Origin: Stenotrophomonas lactitubi
Lineage (GTDB): Bacteria > Pseudomonadota > Gammaproteobacteria > Xanthomonadales > Xanthomonadaceae
Assembly (NCBI RefSeq): GCF_002803515.1
Contig: NZ_PHQX01000001.1
Location: forward strand, 3,720,001-3,784,000
Reading direction: 5' to 3'
Length of the DNA: 64,000 nt
Below are positions 55,063-64,000 of the stretch, piece after piece. Under the pieces are notes generated by a model, which worked only from the letters and a program-made list of their open reading frames with translations, had not been told where the DNA came from and searched no databases. The first letter of the stretch is position 1; each line of letters begins with the position of its first letter. A program made the position numbers and the translations under genes.

Positions 55063-55749
55063 TTACTCCGCCAGATCCTGCGGCGAGATGTCGTCCACCA
55101 GCCGGCCGTGGTCGAGGATCAGCACCCGCTTGCGCATGTGGCGCAGCAGCGGCAGGTCATGACTGACCACCAGCACGCTGGTGCCGCGCGCGGGCAGCTC
55201 GGCGAACAGGGACATGATTTCCGCGGCCAGGGTCGGGTCGAGGTTGCCGGTCGGCTCGTCGGCCACCAGCAGCTTGGGTTCGCCGACGATCGCACGGGCG
55301 ATGCCGACGCGCTGCTGCTCACCAGCCGACAGCTGCGAGGGCAGCGCCTTCTCGCGGTGCCCCAGGCCCATGCGCTCGAGCACCGAACGCACGCGCTTGT
55401 TGATGTCGCCACGGCGGGTGCCGCGCAGGATCAGCGGCAGGGCCACGTTCTCGGCGATGGAGCGGTCCATCAGCAGGCGGTGGTCCTGGTAGACCGCGCC
55501 GACCGCGCGTCGATGCCGCGGCACATCGCCGCCGCGCACCTTCAGCAGGTTGCGCTCGTCGAACATCACCGCGCCGCGGCTGGGCCGCTCGTCGAGGTGG
55601 ATCAACTTGAGCAGGGTGCTCTTGCCCGCCCCGGAGTGACCGGTGACGAACAGCATTTCGCCCGGCGCGACCTCGAAGCTGACATCGGTCAGGGCTTCGT
55701 GGCCACCGGCGTACTGTTTGCTGACATTGTCGAAGCGCAGGACACTCAT
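55063..55749 (-). CDS. ftsE: Cell-division ATP-binding protein FtsE
   Basis: ABC ATPase of the FtsEX complex. 228 residues with Walker A GHSGAGKST, Q-loop GAVYQDHRLL, signature LSAGEQQRVGIARA, Walker B LLVADEPTGNLD, and switch His in VSHDLPLLRHM. The ATG at 55749 gives MSVLRFDNVSKQYAGG; a frame to 55839 is open but adds unlikely residues. First gene of the unit. Confidence 0.96.
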   Translation of the reverse strand: MSVLRFDNVSKQYAGGHEALTDVSFEVAPGEMLFVTGHSGAGKSTLLKLIHLDERPSRGAVMFDERNLLKVRGGDVPRHRRAVGAVYQDHRLLMDRSIAENVALPLILRGTRRGDINKRVRSVLERMGLGHREKALPSQLSAGEQQRVGIARAIVGEPKLLVADEPTGNLDPTLAAEIMSLFAELPARGTSVLVVSHDLPLLRHMRKRVLILDHGRLVDDISPQDLAE

Positions 55750-55781
55750 GCCCCGATTATGCAGGACCGGCGCGACAGATC

Positions 55782-55861
55782 GGTAGCGCCGGGCCGCATG
55801 GTGGGTGCCGACCGTTGGTCGGCACACCCTTGATACCACCCGACCAACGGTCGGGTGCTAC
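55782..55861. repeat. Palindrome cluster between ftsE and rhlB
   Basis: A partial GTAGCGCCGGGCC unit at 55782-55795, GGTGCCGACC-GTT-GGTCGGCACACC at 55804-55828, and TACCACCCGACC-AAC-GGTCGGGTGCTA at 55834-55860. The last two share the CCGACC half-stem and likely arose from one another. Confidence 0.65.
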
Positions 55862-55865
55862 CGGA

Positions 55866-57593
55866 TCAGTTGCCCGACAGCATCCGGCGGATCTTGCGGC
55901 CGATACGGGTCAGGAACGAGTCGCCGGCATCGGCGCTGGTACGCACCGGCTTGGCCACCACCTGCACCGGTTTGACCGGAGCGGCACCGTTGCCGTCGCT
56001 CGCCACGCCCTCGGCACCCTCGACCGGACGGCCGTGGCGACGACGACGACGCTTGCGCGGCTTGCGCTCGCCGTCCACCGCACCTTCCGGCGCCACCTCA
56101 GCGCGCGGCGGACGCGGGGCCTGCACGGCAGCGGCTTCGGCCGTCACCGCGCCCTCGACTGCTGCGGCGGCAACCTGCTCGCCTTCCACACGCGGCTTGC
56201 GCGGACCACGCGGACGGCGTTCGCCGCTGCGCTCGCCGTCGCGGCCACCACGCCCGGCGCCAGCACCGCTGCCGGAACGACCGCCACTGCGGCCGCCGCC
56301 ACGACGCTCTTCCTCGGCGGCACGCGCTTCGCGTGCTTCGCGGAAGATCTGGCCGACGCTTTCGTTCTCGTCGCCTTCCTCACCCGGTGCCGGGGCGGCA
56401 CGCTCCGGGCGCGGCAGCGAGGTCAGGATCTCGCTGGTGACCGCTTCAACCGGGATCTTCTGCTCGATGTAGGCCTCGATGTCCGGCAGGCCCATCGCGT
56501 AGCGCTCGCAGGCGAAGCTGATGGCATCGCCTTCCTCGCCCAGGCGGGCGGTACGGCCGATGCGGTGCACGTAGTCTTCGGCGTCGAACGGCAGGTCGTA
56601 GTTGTAGACGTACTTGATGCCGTCGATGTGCAGGCCGCGGGCGGCCACATCGGTGGCCACCAGGATTTCCAGCTGACCCTTCTGGAAGCGGTTGAGCAGG
56701 CTCTCACGCTTCTTCTGCGGCACGTCGCCGGACAGCACGCCGACGCGGTAACCAGCACGTTCCAGCGAGCGCGCCACGCGCTCGACGAACACCTTGGTGT
56801 TGACGAAGACCATGGTGCGCGCGCCTTCGCTGCGCGACAGCAGGCCCAGCAGCAGCGGGATCTTCTCTTCGTCGGCCGGGAAGTAGATGCGCTGGCGCAC
56901 GCGCGCGGCGGTGATGGTCTCGGCTTCAACCACCAGCTTCTGCGGCTCGTTCATGTGCTCATAGGCCAGCTCGAGCACGCGGTGGCTCAAGGTGGCGCTG
57001 AACAGCAGGGTCTGGCGGGTGGAGCGCTCCGGCATGCGGCGCAGCAGGAAGCGGATGTCCTTGATGAAGCCCAGGTCGAACATGCGGTCGGCTTCGTCCA
57101 GCACGCAGATCTCGCAGGCGTGCAGCGAGACCACCTTGTGCTGCTTGACGTAGTCGATCAGGCGGCCGGGGGTGGCGATGATCACGTCCACGCCCTGCTG
57201 CAGGATCTCGCGCTGCTTGTCGTAATCCACGCCGCCGTACACCAGGGCGAAACGCAGGCCGAGGTCGGAACCGAACTTGACCGCATCCTTGTGGATCTGG
57301 ATGGCCAGTTCGCGGGTCGGGGCCAGGATCAGCGCGCGCGGATCTTCCGGCTTGCGATCGGCCAGCGCCGGACGCGTCAGCAGGCGGTTCACGACAGCGA
57401 CCAGGAAGGCCAGCGTCTTGCCGGTGCCGGTCTGGGCCTGGCCGGCGACGTCGCCACCGGGCAGCGCGACCGGCAGGGTCAGCGCCTGGATGGGCGTGCA
57501 GCGGGTGAATCCGGCTCCTTCAAGACCGGCCTGCAGGGCCGGATGCAGATCGAAGGAGGAAAAAGTCAAATCGGTCAGCGGTTTGTCGCTCAT
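55866..57593 (-). CDS. rhlB: DEAD-box ATP-dependent RNA helicase RhlB
   Basis: Unwinds structured RNA, in many proteobacteria as part of the RNase E degradosome. 575 residues, longer than the 421 of E. coli, because of a basic Arg/Gly-rich tail. Core motifs: Q-motif [48 protein letters not shown] and HRIGRTAR. The tail (about 430-575) is low-complexity and ends [10 protein letters not shown]. Divergent from trxA and rho, a neighbourhood shared with enterobacteria. Confidence 0.95.
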   Translation of the reverse strand: MSDKPLTDLTFSSFDLHPALQAGLEGAGFTRCTPIQALTLPVALPGGDVAGQAQTGTGKTLAFLVAVVNRLLTRPALADRKPEDPRALILAPTRELAIQIHKDAVKFGSDLGLRFALVYGGVDYDKQREILQQGVDVIIATPGRLIDYVKQHKVVSLHACEICVLDEADRMFDLGFIKDIRFLLRRMPERSTRQTLLFSATLSHRVLELAYEHMNEPQKLVVEAETITAARVRQRIYFPADEEKIPLLLGLLSRSEGARTMVFVNTKVFVERVARSLERAGYRVGVLSGDVPQKKRESLLNRFQKGQLEILVATDVAARGLHIDGIKYVYNYDLPFDAEDYVHRIGRTARLGEEGDAISFACERYAMGLPDIEAYIEQKIPVEAVTSEILTSLPRPERAAPAPGEEGDENESVGQIFREAREARAAEEERRGGGRSGGRSGSGAGAGRGGRDGERSGERRPRGPRKPRVEGEQVAAAAVEGAVTAEAAAVQAPRPPRAEVAPEGAVDGERKPRKRRRRRHGRPVEGAEGVASDGNGAAPVKPVQVVAKPVRTSADAGDSFLTRIGRKIRRMLSGN

Positions 57594-58105
57594 GTGTCCG
57601 TCTTGGTATGGCCACGCGCCTGCGGGCGGCGGCACTGAAATCTGTCTGGGGCTCCGTCGCAAACTGCGGCCCCTGCGGCGGGTCGGGCTGGCCGGGACCC
57701 CTCGGGTCCGCGCGCCGCACAATGCCCCAGTTTACCGCACTCGGGCCGGCAAACCGGAATCAGGCGTCTCAGAGCTTACGGAGACGCACCTCTTCACCCC
57801 GCAGTACCGCGCTTGAACAGCGGCGCATGCGCCCATGGCCTACCGCGCCAGCACCCCCATTTCAGCCATGGACAGTGAAATCGGACACATACCGTGCTCA
57901 ACCCCGATCACGATACGCTGGGTTCCAGCCAGCATCTGTCCGCGCCCTGCGATAGGGGTACACTGCCGGCCGTGAGCGTCCAGGCATCCCGCCGAACGCA
58001 CCGTGGCAGTCCGCCGCGAGGCAACGACGAGGGTCACGCCACCGGGCATGGCCCAGTTCACCCACCTCCGGCCTGGCCGGGTGCAATCCAAGACGAGAAA
58101 CCAAG
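57594..58105. other. Divergent rhlB-trxA intergenic region
   Basis: 512 bases with no coding sequence. Candidate elements only: CTTGAAC at 57812-57818 with GCCCATGG 12 bases later resembles a sigma-32 promoter facing trxA, and a TACACT at 57959-57964 is a lone -10-like hexamer. No GTAG palindrome was found. Confidence 0.4.
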
Positions 58106-58435
58106 ATGAGCGACAAGGTTGTACACGTCGGCGATGCCGACTTTGATAGCGCCGTACTGAATTCCAAGGAACCGGTGCTGGTCGATTTCTGGGCCGAATG
58201 GTGTGGCCCCTGCAAGATGATCGCCCCGGCACTGGACGAACTGGCTGATGCCTACCAGGGCCGCGCCAAGATCGCCAAGGTCAACGTGGACAACAACCGC
58301 GCGCTGGCCGCCAAGTACCACGTGCGTTCGATTCCCTACCTGGTCGTCTTCAAGGATGGCGAGAAGGTCGGCGAGCAGATTGGTGCCGTTGGCAAGGCCC
58401 AGCTGGCCGGCCTGCTGGACAAGGCCCTGGCCTGA
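58106..58435 (+). CDS. trxA: Thioredoxin 1
   Basis: General cytosolic disulfide reductase and the electron source for DsbD. 109 residues with WCGPC at 32-36 in [16 protein letters not shown], the buried Asp in VNVDNN, and the cis-proline in [14 protein letters not shown]. Its own gene, 229 bases ahead of rho on the same strand. Confidence 0.97.
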   Translation: MSDKVVHVGDADFDSAVLNSKEPVLVDFWAEWCGPCKMIAPALDELADAYQGRAKIAKVNVDNNRALAAKYHVRSIPYLVVFKDGEKVGEQIGAVGKAQLAGLLDKALA

Positions 58436-58664
58436 TCCTGCGGGTGACCGGCAGCCGTTTTCCACGGCTGCCGGGCGGGCGCCCCGGCGCCTGACTGAAT
58501 ACCGTATCCGGCGACCCTTGCGTGGCGCCGCGGGCCGATGATAGTGTCGGCATATCCGGCCGCGTTCGCGTGCCGCATCTTCTGGACGCAGTTTCTTCCA
58601 GACCCATTCCCAATGTTCGCCGCCCCAGCCGGGCGCTCGCACCTTCAAGCGAGGAATAACGCTC

Positions 58665-60440
58665 TTGTCCGATAACACTTCCGAAACCGGTAGCGCTGAT
58701 GCGCCCGCCGAAAAGCGCGTGCGCAAAGCCCGCGTAACCAAGGCTGCCGCTCCGGCCGCCGCCGAAACCAGCGCCCCGGCGCAGCCTGCCCTGCCGCTGG
58801 CAGCCGCGCCCGAAGCGCCGGCACCGGCCGCAGCGCCTTCCGCGCCGAGCGCACCCGCCGCCGAGGCCCCTGCCAGCAGTGGCGGTGGCGAAGGTGGTGA
58901 GGGCCGCGAATCCGGCCAGCCGCGGCAGTCGCAGCAGAACAACCAGGGCGGCGGCCAGAACCAGAACCCCTACAACCAGGGCGGCCAGCAGGGCCAGCAG
59001 GGCCAGGGCAACCGCCGTGACCGTTTCCGCAACCGCCGCGACCGTGATCGCAATGGCGGCGGCGGCGGTGGTGGCGGCAACGGCGGTCGCTTCCGCGACG
59101 ACGGCATGCCCAACGACAACGGTGAACAGCAGCCGTTCGTACCGCGTCCGCACGCCAACGTGCCCGAAGGCTTCCCGGTCTATTCGCTGAGCGACCTCAA
59201 GCGCATGCCGGCCCAGAAGCTGCTGGATATCGCCGAGCAGCTGCAGATTTCCGAAGGCGTGGCCCGTGCCCGCAAGCAGGACGTGATCTTCGCGCTGCTG
59301 AAGGTGCTGACCCGCCACGGTGACGGCGTGGCCGCCGACGGTGTGCTGGAAATCCTGCCGGACGGCTTCGGCTTCCTGCGCGCGGCCGAAGCCAGCTACC
59401 TGGCCGGCCCGGACGATACCTACATCTCGCCCAGCCAGATCCGCCGCTTCAACCTGCGTACCGGCGACCACCTGTCCGGCCGCATCCGCTTCCCGAAGGA
59501 CGGCGAGCGCTACTTCGCGCTGTCGATCGTGGACACCATCAACGGTGAGCCGCTGGAAGCGTCGAAGAACAAGGTGCTGTTCGAGAACCTGACCCCCCTG
59601 TTCCCGCGTCGCCGCTTCACCCTGGAGCGCGGCAACGGTTCCTCGGAAGACATCACCGGTCGCATCCTCGACCTGATGGCACCGCAGGGCAAGGGCCAGC
59701 GTTCGCTCATCGTTTCCCAGCCGAAGGCCGGCAAGACGATGATGATGCAGCAGGTCGCCACGGCCATCACCACCAACCATCCGGACGTGCACCTGATCGT
59801 GCTGCTGATCGATGAGCGCCCGGAAGAAGTGACCGAAATGCAGCGCACCGTGCGCGGCGAAGTCATCAGCTCGACCTTCGACGAACCGGCTGCGCGCCAC
59901 GTGCAGGTCGCCGAAATGGTGATCGAGCGCGCCAAGCGCCTGGTCGAGCACAAGAAGGACGTGGTGATCCTGCTCGACTCGATCACCCGCCTGGCACGTG
60001 CCTACAACAACGTGGTGCCGAGCTCCGGCAAGGTGCTGACCGGTGGTGTGGACGCCAACGCCCTGCACCGTCCGAAGCGCTTCTTCGGTGCCGCACGCAA
60101 CGTGGAAGAAGGCGGCAGCCTGACCATCATCGCCACCGCGCTGGTCGATACCGGCTCGAAGATGGACGAGGTGATCTACGAAGAGTTCAAGGGCACCGGC
60201 AACAGCGAAGTGCACCTGAGCCGCCGCATCTCTGAAAAGCGCGTGTTCCCGGCCATCGACATCAACCGCTCGGGCACCCGTCGCGAAGACCTGCTGATCG
60301 AACCGGAACTGCTGCAGAAGATCTGGATCCTGCGCAAGCTGCTGCATCCGATGGATGAAATGACGGCGATGGAATTCCTGCTCGACAAGATGAAGAACAC
60401 CAAGTCCAACGACGAGTTCTTCGGTTCGATGAAGCGCTGA
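58665..60440 (+). CDS. rho: Transcription termination factor Rho with long disordered N-terminal extension
   Basis: Hexameric RNA translocase that ends transcription. The TTG at 58665 follows a strong GAGGAATAA. 591 residues against 419 in E. coli. The extra 160 residues form a low-complexity N-terminus, first Ala/Pro-rich, then Gly/Asn/Gln-rich ([20 protein letters not shown]) with Arg/Asp patches. The normal parts follow: Rho_N about 165-205, cold-shock-like RNA-binding domain about 220-300, and an ATPase with [11 protein letters not shown]. Confidence 0.96.
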   Translation: MSDNTSETGSADAPAEKRVRKARVTKAAAPAAAETSAPAQPALPLAAAPEAPAPAAAPSAPSAPAAEAPASSGGGEGGEGRESGQPRQSQQNNQGGGQNQNPYNQGGQQGQQGQGNRRDRFRNRRDRDRNGGGGGGGGNGGRFRDDGMPNDNGEQQPFVPRPHANVPEGFPVYSLSDLKRMPAQKLLDIAEQLQISEGVARARKQDVIFALLKVLTRHGDGVAADGVLEILPDGFGFLRAAEASYLAGPDDTYISPSQIRRFNLRTGDHLSGRIRFPKDGERYFALSIVDTINGEPLEASKNKVLFENLTPLFPRRRFTLERGNGSSEDITGRILDLMAPQGKGQRSLIVSQPKAGKTMMMQQVATAITTNHPDVHLIVLLIDERPEEVTEMQRTVRGEVISSTFDEPAARHVQVAEMVIERAKRLVEHKKDVVILLDSITRLARAYNNVVPSSGKVLTGGVDANALHRPKRFFGAARNVEEGGSLTIIATALVDTGSKMDEVIYEEFKGTGNSEVHLSRRISEKRVFPAIDINRSGTRREDLLIEPELLQKIWILRKLLHPMDEMTAMEFLLDKMKNTKSNDEFFGSMKR

Positions 60441-60462
60441 TCGCGCGGCATTGATGCACTAC

Positions 60463-60490
60463 GAAAAGGCCCCGCGATGCGGGGCTTTTT
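60463..60490 (+). terminator. Intrinsic terminator of rho
   Basis: AAAAGGCCCCGC-GAT-GCGGGGCTTTTT, a perfect GC-rich stem with T run. Confidence 0.92.
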
Positions 60491-60663
60491 CTTTGGAAGG
60501 CGGCAGGACAGACGGCTTCACTTCGCGGCCCGGCGTTTTGGCGATAATCTGCGGGACAAATGCCTGACTCTCCGCCCCGACCGTGCTGGCCGGGCCGCCG
60601 ATTCCCGCTGTTGCCCCATCCGGAGGATCCGGCGGGTCCAGCCCTGCCCGATCCTTCAACCGC

Positions 60664-62238
60664 ATGCGCACACTGTCCCCCCGGCTCAACCTGGGCAAGC
60701 TGATCCTTGCCCTGGCACTGCTCAGCGCCGTCATCGCCCTGGCCAATACGCTGCTTGCCAGCTATCGCGTGCAGCGCGACCAGCTGGTGGGCAACACCCT
60801 GGAAGCCAACCGTGTGTATGCCACCAAGCTGGCCGAGACCACGCAGAACTTCCTGCTGGCCGCGCAGCAGCAGCTGGCCTATGCCGCAACCCGGCTTGGC
60901 AACAGCGACATGGATCCTGCCCAGGCGCAGGATGAGGCCAGCCGCCTGCAGCTGCAGTCCAGCAGCTTCAACTCCTCGCTGGTGGTGGCCAGCGATGGGC
61001 GGGTGATCGCGACCTCGCCGCAGAGCCTGCAGCTGCAGGGCGAGATCCTGCGCAGCGCCGGCAGCAAGGCGGCACTCGATCGGCGCGAGCCGATGATCAG
61101 CGACCCCTACCAGTCGGCCACCGGCAAGCTGCTGATCTCGATATCGCACCCGGTATTCGACCGCAGCGGCCAGTACCGCGGCTATGTCAGCGGCACCCTG
61201 TACCTGCGCCAGCGCAGTGCGCTCAACACCCTGCTGGGTACGCACTACTACCGCGATGGTTCCTACCTGTACGTGGTGGACCGCCATGGACGTCTGATCT
61301 ATCACAACAACGCCAAGGAAGTGGGCACCTACGCGTTGAACAACCCGGCGGTGAAAGAGGTGATGCGCGGCCAGCGCGGTGCGCAGCAGGTGCTCAACAA
61401 CCACAAGGTGGCGATGCTGGCCGGTTACGCGCCCGTCGCGGCAACCGGCTGGGGCATCGTCGCGCAGCGCCCGACCGAGGCGACGCTGCAACCGCTGTCA
61501 CGGCTGATGTCGGCGGTGATCTGGAATGCCATTCCGCTGGGCGTGTTGTCGCTGTTGATCACCTGGTGGTTCGCACGGCGCATTTCGCTGCCGCTGTGGC
61601 AGCTGGCGCGCAACGTGCAGGACGGCGAAGACACCGGCAACGCGATCAGTCACGTCAATGGCATCCAAGCCTGGTACTTCGAAGTAGCGCAGCTGAAACA
61701 GGCCGTGCTGTACAGCTTCAATGCGCTGCAGGACCGGATCGGCACCCTCAACCGGGCCAGCCGCACCGATCCGCTGACCGGTCTGCTCAACCGTCGCGGG
61801 CTGCAGCAGGCGCTCGACGCACTGCAGGTGCAGGGCCTGCCGTTTGCGATCCTGACGCTGGATATCGACCGCTTCAAGTCGATCAACGACAGCCACGGTC
61901 ACGACGTCGGTGATGCGGCCATCGTGCATATCGCCGAACAGATGCGCCGTCATTCGCGCGAGACCGACGTGCTGTGCCGCGCCGGTGGCGAGGAGTTCCT
62001 GGTGCTGCTGCCGGGCGTTGGCGTCGAAGCGGCCCGGCAGACCGGCGAGCGCCTGCGCCAGGCCATCGCCGACGAACCCTTCGCGCCGGTGGGCACGATC
62101 ACCGTATCGCTGGGTGTCGCCCACTTCCCCAGTTTCCACACCGATCCGGAACAGGCACTGCGCTTGGCCGACAAGGCCCTGTACCTGGCCAAGGAACAGG
62201 GCCGCAACCGGGTCGTGGTGTACCCGCACGCCGATTGA
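60664..62238 (+). CDS. Membrane diguanylate cyclase with Cache-type sensor
   Basis: Makes cyclic di-GMP. 524 residues: membrane segment about 13-33, a periplasmic double-Cache-like sensor (about 35-285, with ISISHPVFDRSGQYRGYVSGTLYL and VVDRHGRLIYHNN), a second membrane segment about 287-310, a HAMP-like linker and a GGDEF domain. The active-site loop is GGEEF at 441-445 and the product-inhibition I-site RETD lies five residues before it, so an active, feedback-controlled enzyme is expected. ATG at 60664 (MRTLSPRL) is preferred; the frame opens 27 codons earlier. Confidence 0.93.
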   Translation: MRTLSPRLNLGKLILALALLSAVIALANTLLASYRVQRDQLVGNTLEANRVYATKLAETTQNFLLAAQQQLAYAATRLGNSDMDPAQAQDEASRLQLQSSSFNSSLVVASDGRVIATSPQSLQLQGEILRSAGSKAALDRREPMISDPYQSATGKLLISISHPVFDRSGQYRGYVSGTLYLRQRSALNTLLGTHYYRDGSYLYVVDRHGRLIYHNNAKEVGTYALNNPAVKEVMRGQRGAQQVLNNHKVAMLAGYAPVAATGWGIVAQRPTEATLQPLSRLMSAVIWNAIPLGVLSLLITWWFARRISLPLWQLARNVQDGEDTGNAISHVNGIQAWYFEVAQLKQAVLYSFNALQDRIGTLNRASRTDPLTGLLNRRGLQQALDALQVQGLPFAILTLDIDRFKSINDSHGHDVGDAAIVHIAEQMRRHSRETDVLCRAGGEEFLVLLPGVGVEAARQTGERLRQAIADEPFAPVGTITVSLGVAHFPSFHTDPEQALRLADKALYLAKEQGRNRVVVYPHAD

Positions 62239-62252
62239 GCACATCGATTGAA

Positions 62253-62287
62253 GCGGGATGTGCCGGGACAGGCCCGGTGCATCCCGC
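62253..62287. terminator. Hairpin between convergent cyclase and TonB-like genes
   Basis: GCGGGATGTGCCGGG-ACAGG-CCCGGTGCATCCCGC, a long stem with two imperfect positions and no T run. It could act as a weak terminator or be a degenerate palindromic repeat. Confidence 0.45.
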
Positions 62288-62296
62288 AATGACGCA

Positions 62297-63172
62297 TCAG
62301 CCCAACGGGGTGAGCAGGCGTGGGCCTTCCTGCGCGCGTCCGACCATGTACACACCGCCTTCGGGCAGCAGGTCGGTCCCGGCGACCAAGGCTTCCTCGC
62401 CGGTCTTCCACGGCGCCCGCTGGCGCGGGCCTGGAATGTAGGCAGCCCAGCGACCGTAGCGCTCGCTCTGTTTGTCGAAGAAATAATTGACCGGTACGCG
62501 CACGGTCCAGAAGTCCCGATCCTTGTCCTCGCCGGTCGTGGGCGGGTTGAAGGTCCAGTCGCGGGCGCTCCTGACGCTGGCCTTGGCCAGCACATCGCGC
62601 AGTTGGTTCATCGTGCGCTCGGGGCCGACCACGGTCAGGTTGGTCTGCTCGGCGATCACGTCTGCGACCTTGCCATCCCGCCCGACCCTGACCAGCAGCA
62701 GCACAGTGCCCTGGCCGCGGATCGATGCCGCCTGCGGTGGATAGGCCGGTGCGCGCATCTTCGCCCCGGTGACGTCATCGGTACTCGGCTGCCTGGAGTC
62801 GCTGAGCTTGCCGAAACGGGCATCAGCCACCCGTACCTGCATGCTGTCGGCTTCCATGTTGCCGGCAATCAGCCGCAGGCGGACGGTGGTACGGGCCAGT
62901 ACCGGCTTGCCGTCAACCAGCGTTGGCTCGAAACGCCAGCCCTGCACCGCCTTGTCGACAAAGCCCGCCACGCTGGCGTCGACCTTCTCGCGGTGATCGA
63001 GCTGGAACCCCTCAACCTGGCCTTCGCGGCCGATGTCGATGACGCCGCTGAGGGTCATGCTGGCCTCGGCCTGCTTGCGAACCTCGCGCGCGGTCTGCGC
63101 AGCGGCGGTATCGACCAGGGCGGCGCCACCACCCACGGCAAGGGTCAACGCCAGGAAAAGAGAAGAACGCAT
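62297..63172 (-). CDS. Secreted protein with two TonB C-terminal-like domains
   Basis: A 291-residue exported protein with a signal peptide ending near AAA (residue 26). Two beta-alpha-beta modules resemble the TonB C-terminal fold. One is at about 40-105 (GWRFEPTLVDGKPVLA). The other is at about 145-235 (AYPPQAASIRGQGTVLLLVRVGRDGKVADV, then ARDWTFNPP). No proline-rich spacer or membrane anchor is present, so it is not an ordinary TonB. ATG at 63172 follows AAGGAG; a GTG at 63175 is also open. Close paralogue of the next gene. Confidence 0.8.
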   Translation of the reverse strand: MRSSLFLALTLAVGGGAALVDTAAAQTAREVRKQAEASMTLSGVIDIGREGQVEGFQLDHREKVDASVAGFVDKAVQGWRFEPTLVDGKPVLARTTVRLRLIAGNMEADSMQVRVADARFGKLSDSRQPSTDDVTGAKMRAPAYPPQAASIRGQGTVLLLVRVGRDGKVADVIAEQTNLTVVGPERTMNQLRDVLAKASVRSARDWTFNPPTTGEDKDRDFWTVRVPVNYFFDKQSERYGRWAAYIPGPRQRAPWKTGEEALVAGTDLLPEGGVYMVGRAQEGPRLLTPLG

Positions 63173-63264
63173 CACACCTGCTCCTTGTGTATGTACGAGT
63201 GGCCGACCCTAGCGCATCTCTGAAGACGGTTCACGCCAAGGCAGGCCATGCGTCATGGTCTGAT

Positions 63265-64000
63265 TCAGCCTTGCCCGAGCGGCGTCAACAGACGCAGGCC
63301 CCGGTGTGCAGCATCGACCATGTACACGCCGCCGGCGGGCAACAGGTCACTGCCGACCTGCGCGGCATCGTCGGTGGTGCGCCACGGCGCCTGCTGGCGC
63401 GGGCCGGGAATGTAGGCCTGCCAGCGCCCGTAGGGGCTGGGCGGTTGCCTGCTGCCCTTTTCGCTCAGCGCGAAGGTGACCGGCACGCGCACGGTCCAGA
63501 ACGCCAGGCCCTTGTCCTCACCGGAGGTCGGCGGGGTGAACGTCCACTTGCGGGCCTCGCTGATGCTGGCCTTGGCCAGCATGTCGCGCATCTTCTTCAT
63601 TGCGTGTTCGGGTGCGACCACGCCCATGTTCACCTGTTCGGCGACGACATCGGCAACCGCGCCGTCACGCTCGACCTTGACCAGCAGCATCACCTCGCCC
63701 TGTGCACCGACGCGGAAAGCCGCTTCCGGATAGCGCGGAGGCCGCATCTGCTCGGCAGTCACCGCGTCGGTGGCCTTGTCGTCGTACTCGCTGAAGTCCA
63801 CGCTGGTCATGCGCACTTCGGTGTTGCCGTCGGCCCCGGGCCGGCCCAGCAGACGCACGCGCAACGGTGCATGTTTCGCCACGGGCTTGCCGTCCACCAG
63901 GGTGGGCTCGAACTGCCACTTGCGGATCGTGCCGTCCACGAACGCAGCGATGGCAGGCGCTATCGACGCTCGCTGGTCGAGCACCAGGCCGGTGACCGCG
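63265..64000 (-). CDS. TonB C-terminal-like protein, paralogue, 5' end outside window
   Basis: The frame is open through the right edge, so the start is missing; about 245 residues are visible. It shares with the upstream-numbered neighbour the phrases WQFEPTLVDGKPVAK, RYPEAAFRVGAQGEVMLLVKV, KWTFTPPTSGEDKG, RWQAYIPGPRQQAPW and the C-terminal GVYMV and LLTPLG. The two genes are therefore a tandem duplication, 92 bases apart. Function unknown. Confidence 0.82.
   Translation of the reverse strand, partial: AVTGLVLDQRASIAPAIAAFVDGTIRKWQFEPTLVDGKPVAKHAPLRVRLLGRPGADGNTEVRMTSVDFSEYDDKATDAVTAEQMRPPRYPEAAFRVGAQGEVMLLVKVERDGAVADVVAEQVNMGVVAPEHAMKKMRDMLAKASISEARKWTFTPPTSGEDKGLAFWTVRVPVTFALSEKGSRQPPSPYGRWQAYIPGPRQQAPWRTTDDAAQVGSDLLPAGGVYMVDAAHRGLRLLTPLGQG

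Noticed and set aside
58350..60347. A 665-codon minus-strand frame
   Set aside because: Antisense to rho, with low-complexity composition and no recognisable domain.

Overview
The window is high-GC chromosomal DNA whose proteins, gene order and small repeats point to a xanthomonad, most likely the Stenotrophomonas maltophilia group. The main clues are many GTAG-ended palindromes of the type called SMAG in that species, a cutA-dsbD-tlpA triad, ftsE-ftsX near rpoH, rhlB next to trxA and rho, and prmA next to fis. No phage, insertion sequence, CRISPR array, tRNA or rRNA was recognised. The window cuts an RND efflux gene at the left edge and a TonB-like gene at the right edge.

Layout. 1-3.1 kb: RND pump end with a duplicated 3' end, then aroG behind an aromatic leader-peptide attenuator. 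3.1-8.2 kb: small unknown genes and a minus-strand run (GST, flavin monooxygenase, MarR, AlkD-like) facing a LysR gene. 8.2-10.5 kb: groES-groL with a sigma-32 promoter and a degenerate CIRCE. 10.6-15.8 kb: secreted endonuclease I, then cutA-dsbD-tlpA-like. 15.8-16.4 kb: a large composite palindrome and a Fur box. 16.4-24.8 kb: a PepSY/flavodoxin/FNR reductase, a chemoreceptor with a sigma-28 promoter, nat, a VOC protein, a solute-binding-like protein and a LysR gene. 24.8-33.5 kb: mixed enzymes and regulators, including alkaline phosphatase, an S11 peptidase, a TetR/quinone reductase pair, a YciE-like protein, a PEP mutase-family enzyme and an acetamidase-family enzyme. 33.7-36.5 kb: aroQ, accB, accC. 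36.6-40.2 kb: two membrane or exported unknowns, prmA, DUF3426, fis.

40.3-46.1 kb holds a tightly overlapping six-gene minus-strand operon resembling E. coli ynbABCD plus an acyltransferase and a small membrane protein. It encodes CDP-diacylglycerol synthase-like, acyltransferase, PAP2-phosphatase fusion, hydrolase-methyltransferase and CDP-alcohol transferase enzymes. This is the best candidate here for an undescribed lipid pathway. 46.3-51.2 kb: purH, a lipoprotein, a lower-GC RhuM-family gene and purD. 51.4-55.7 kb (minus): ftsE, ftsX, a double-receiver protein, ung and rpoH, the last with its own sigma-E-type promoter. 55.9-60.4 kb: rhlB facing away from trxA and rho. 60.7-64 kb: a diguanylate cyclase and two tandem TonB-like genes.

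Stress control is a recurring theme: RpoH is made here, its target groESL is here, and rpoH itself carries a sigma-E-type promoter. Many control sites are readable in the DNA: an attenuator, a Fur box, CIRCE, and operators for MarR, TetR and LysR proteins. The least explained structure is the pair of long hairpins at 15.85-16.21 kb, which keep a common core and a common CATCCATG loop while their stems change together.
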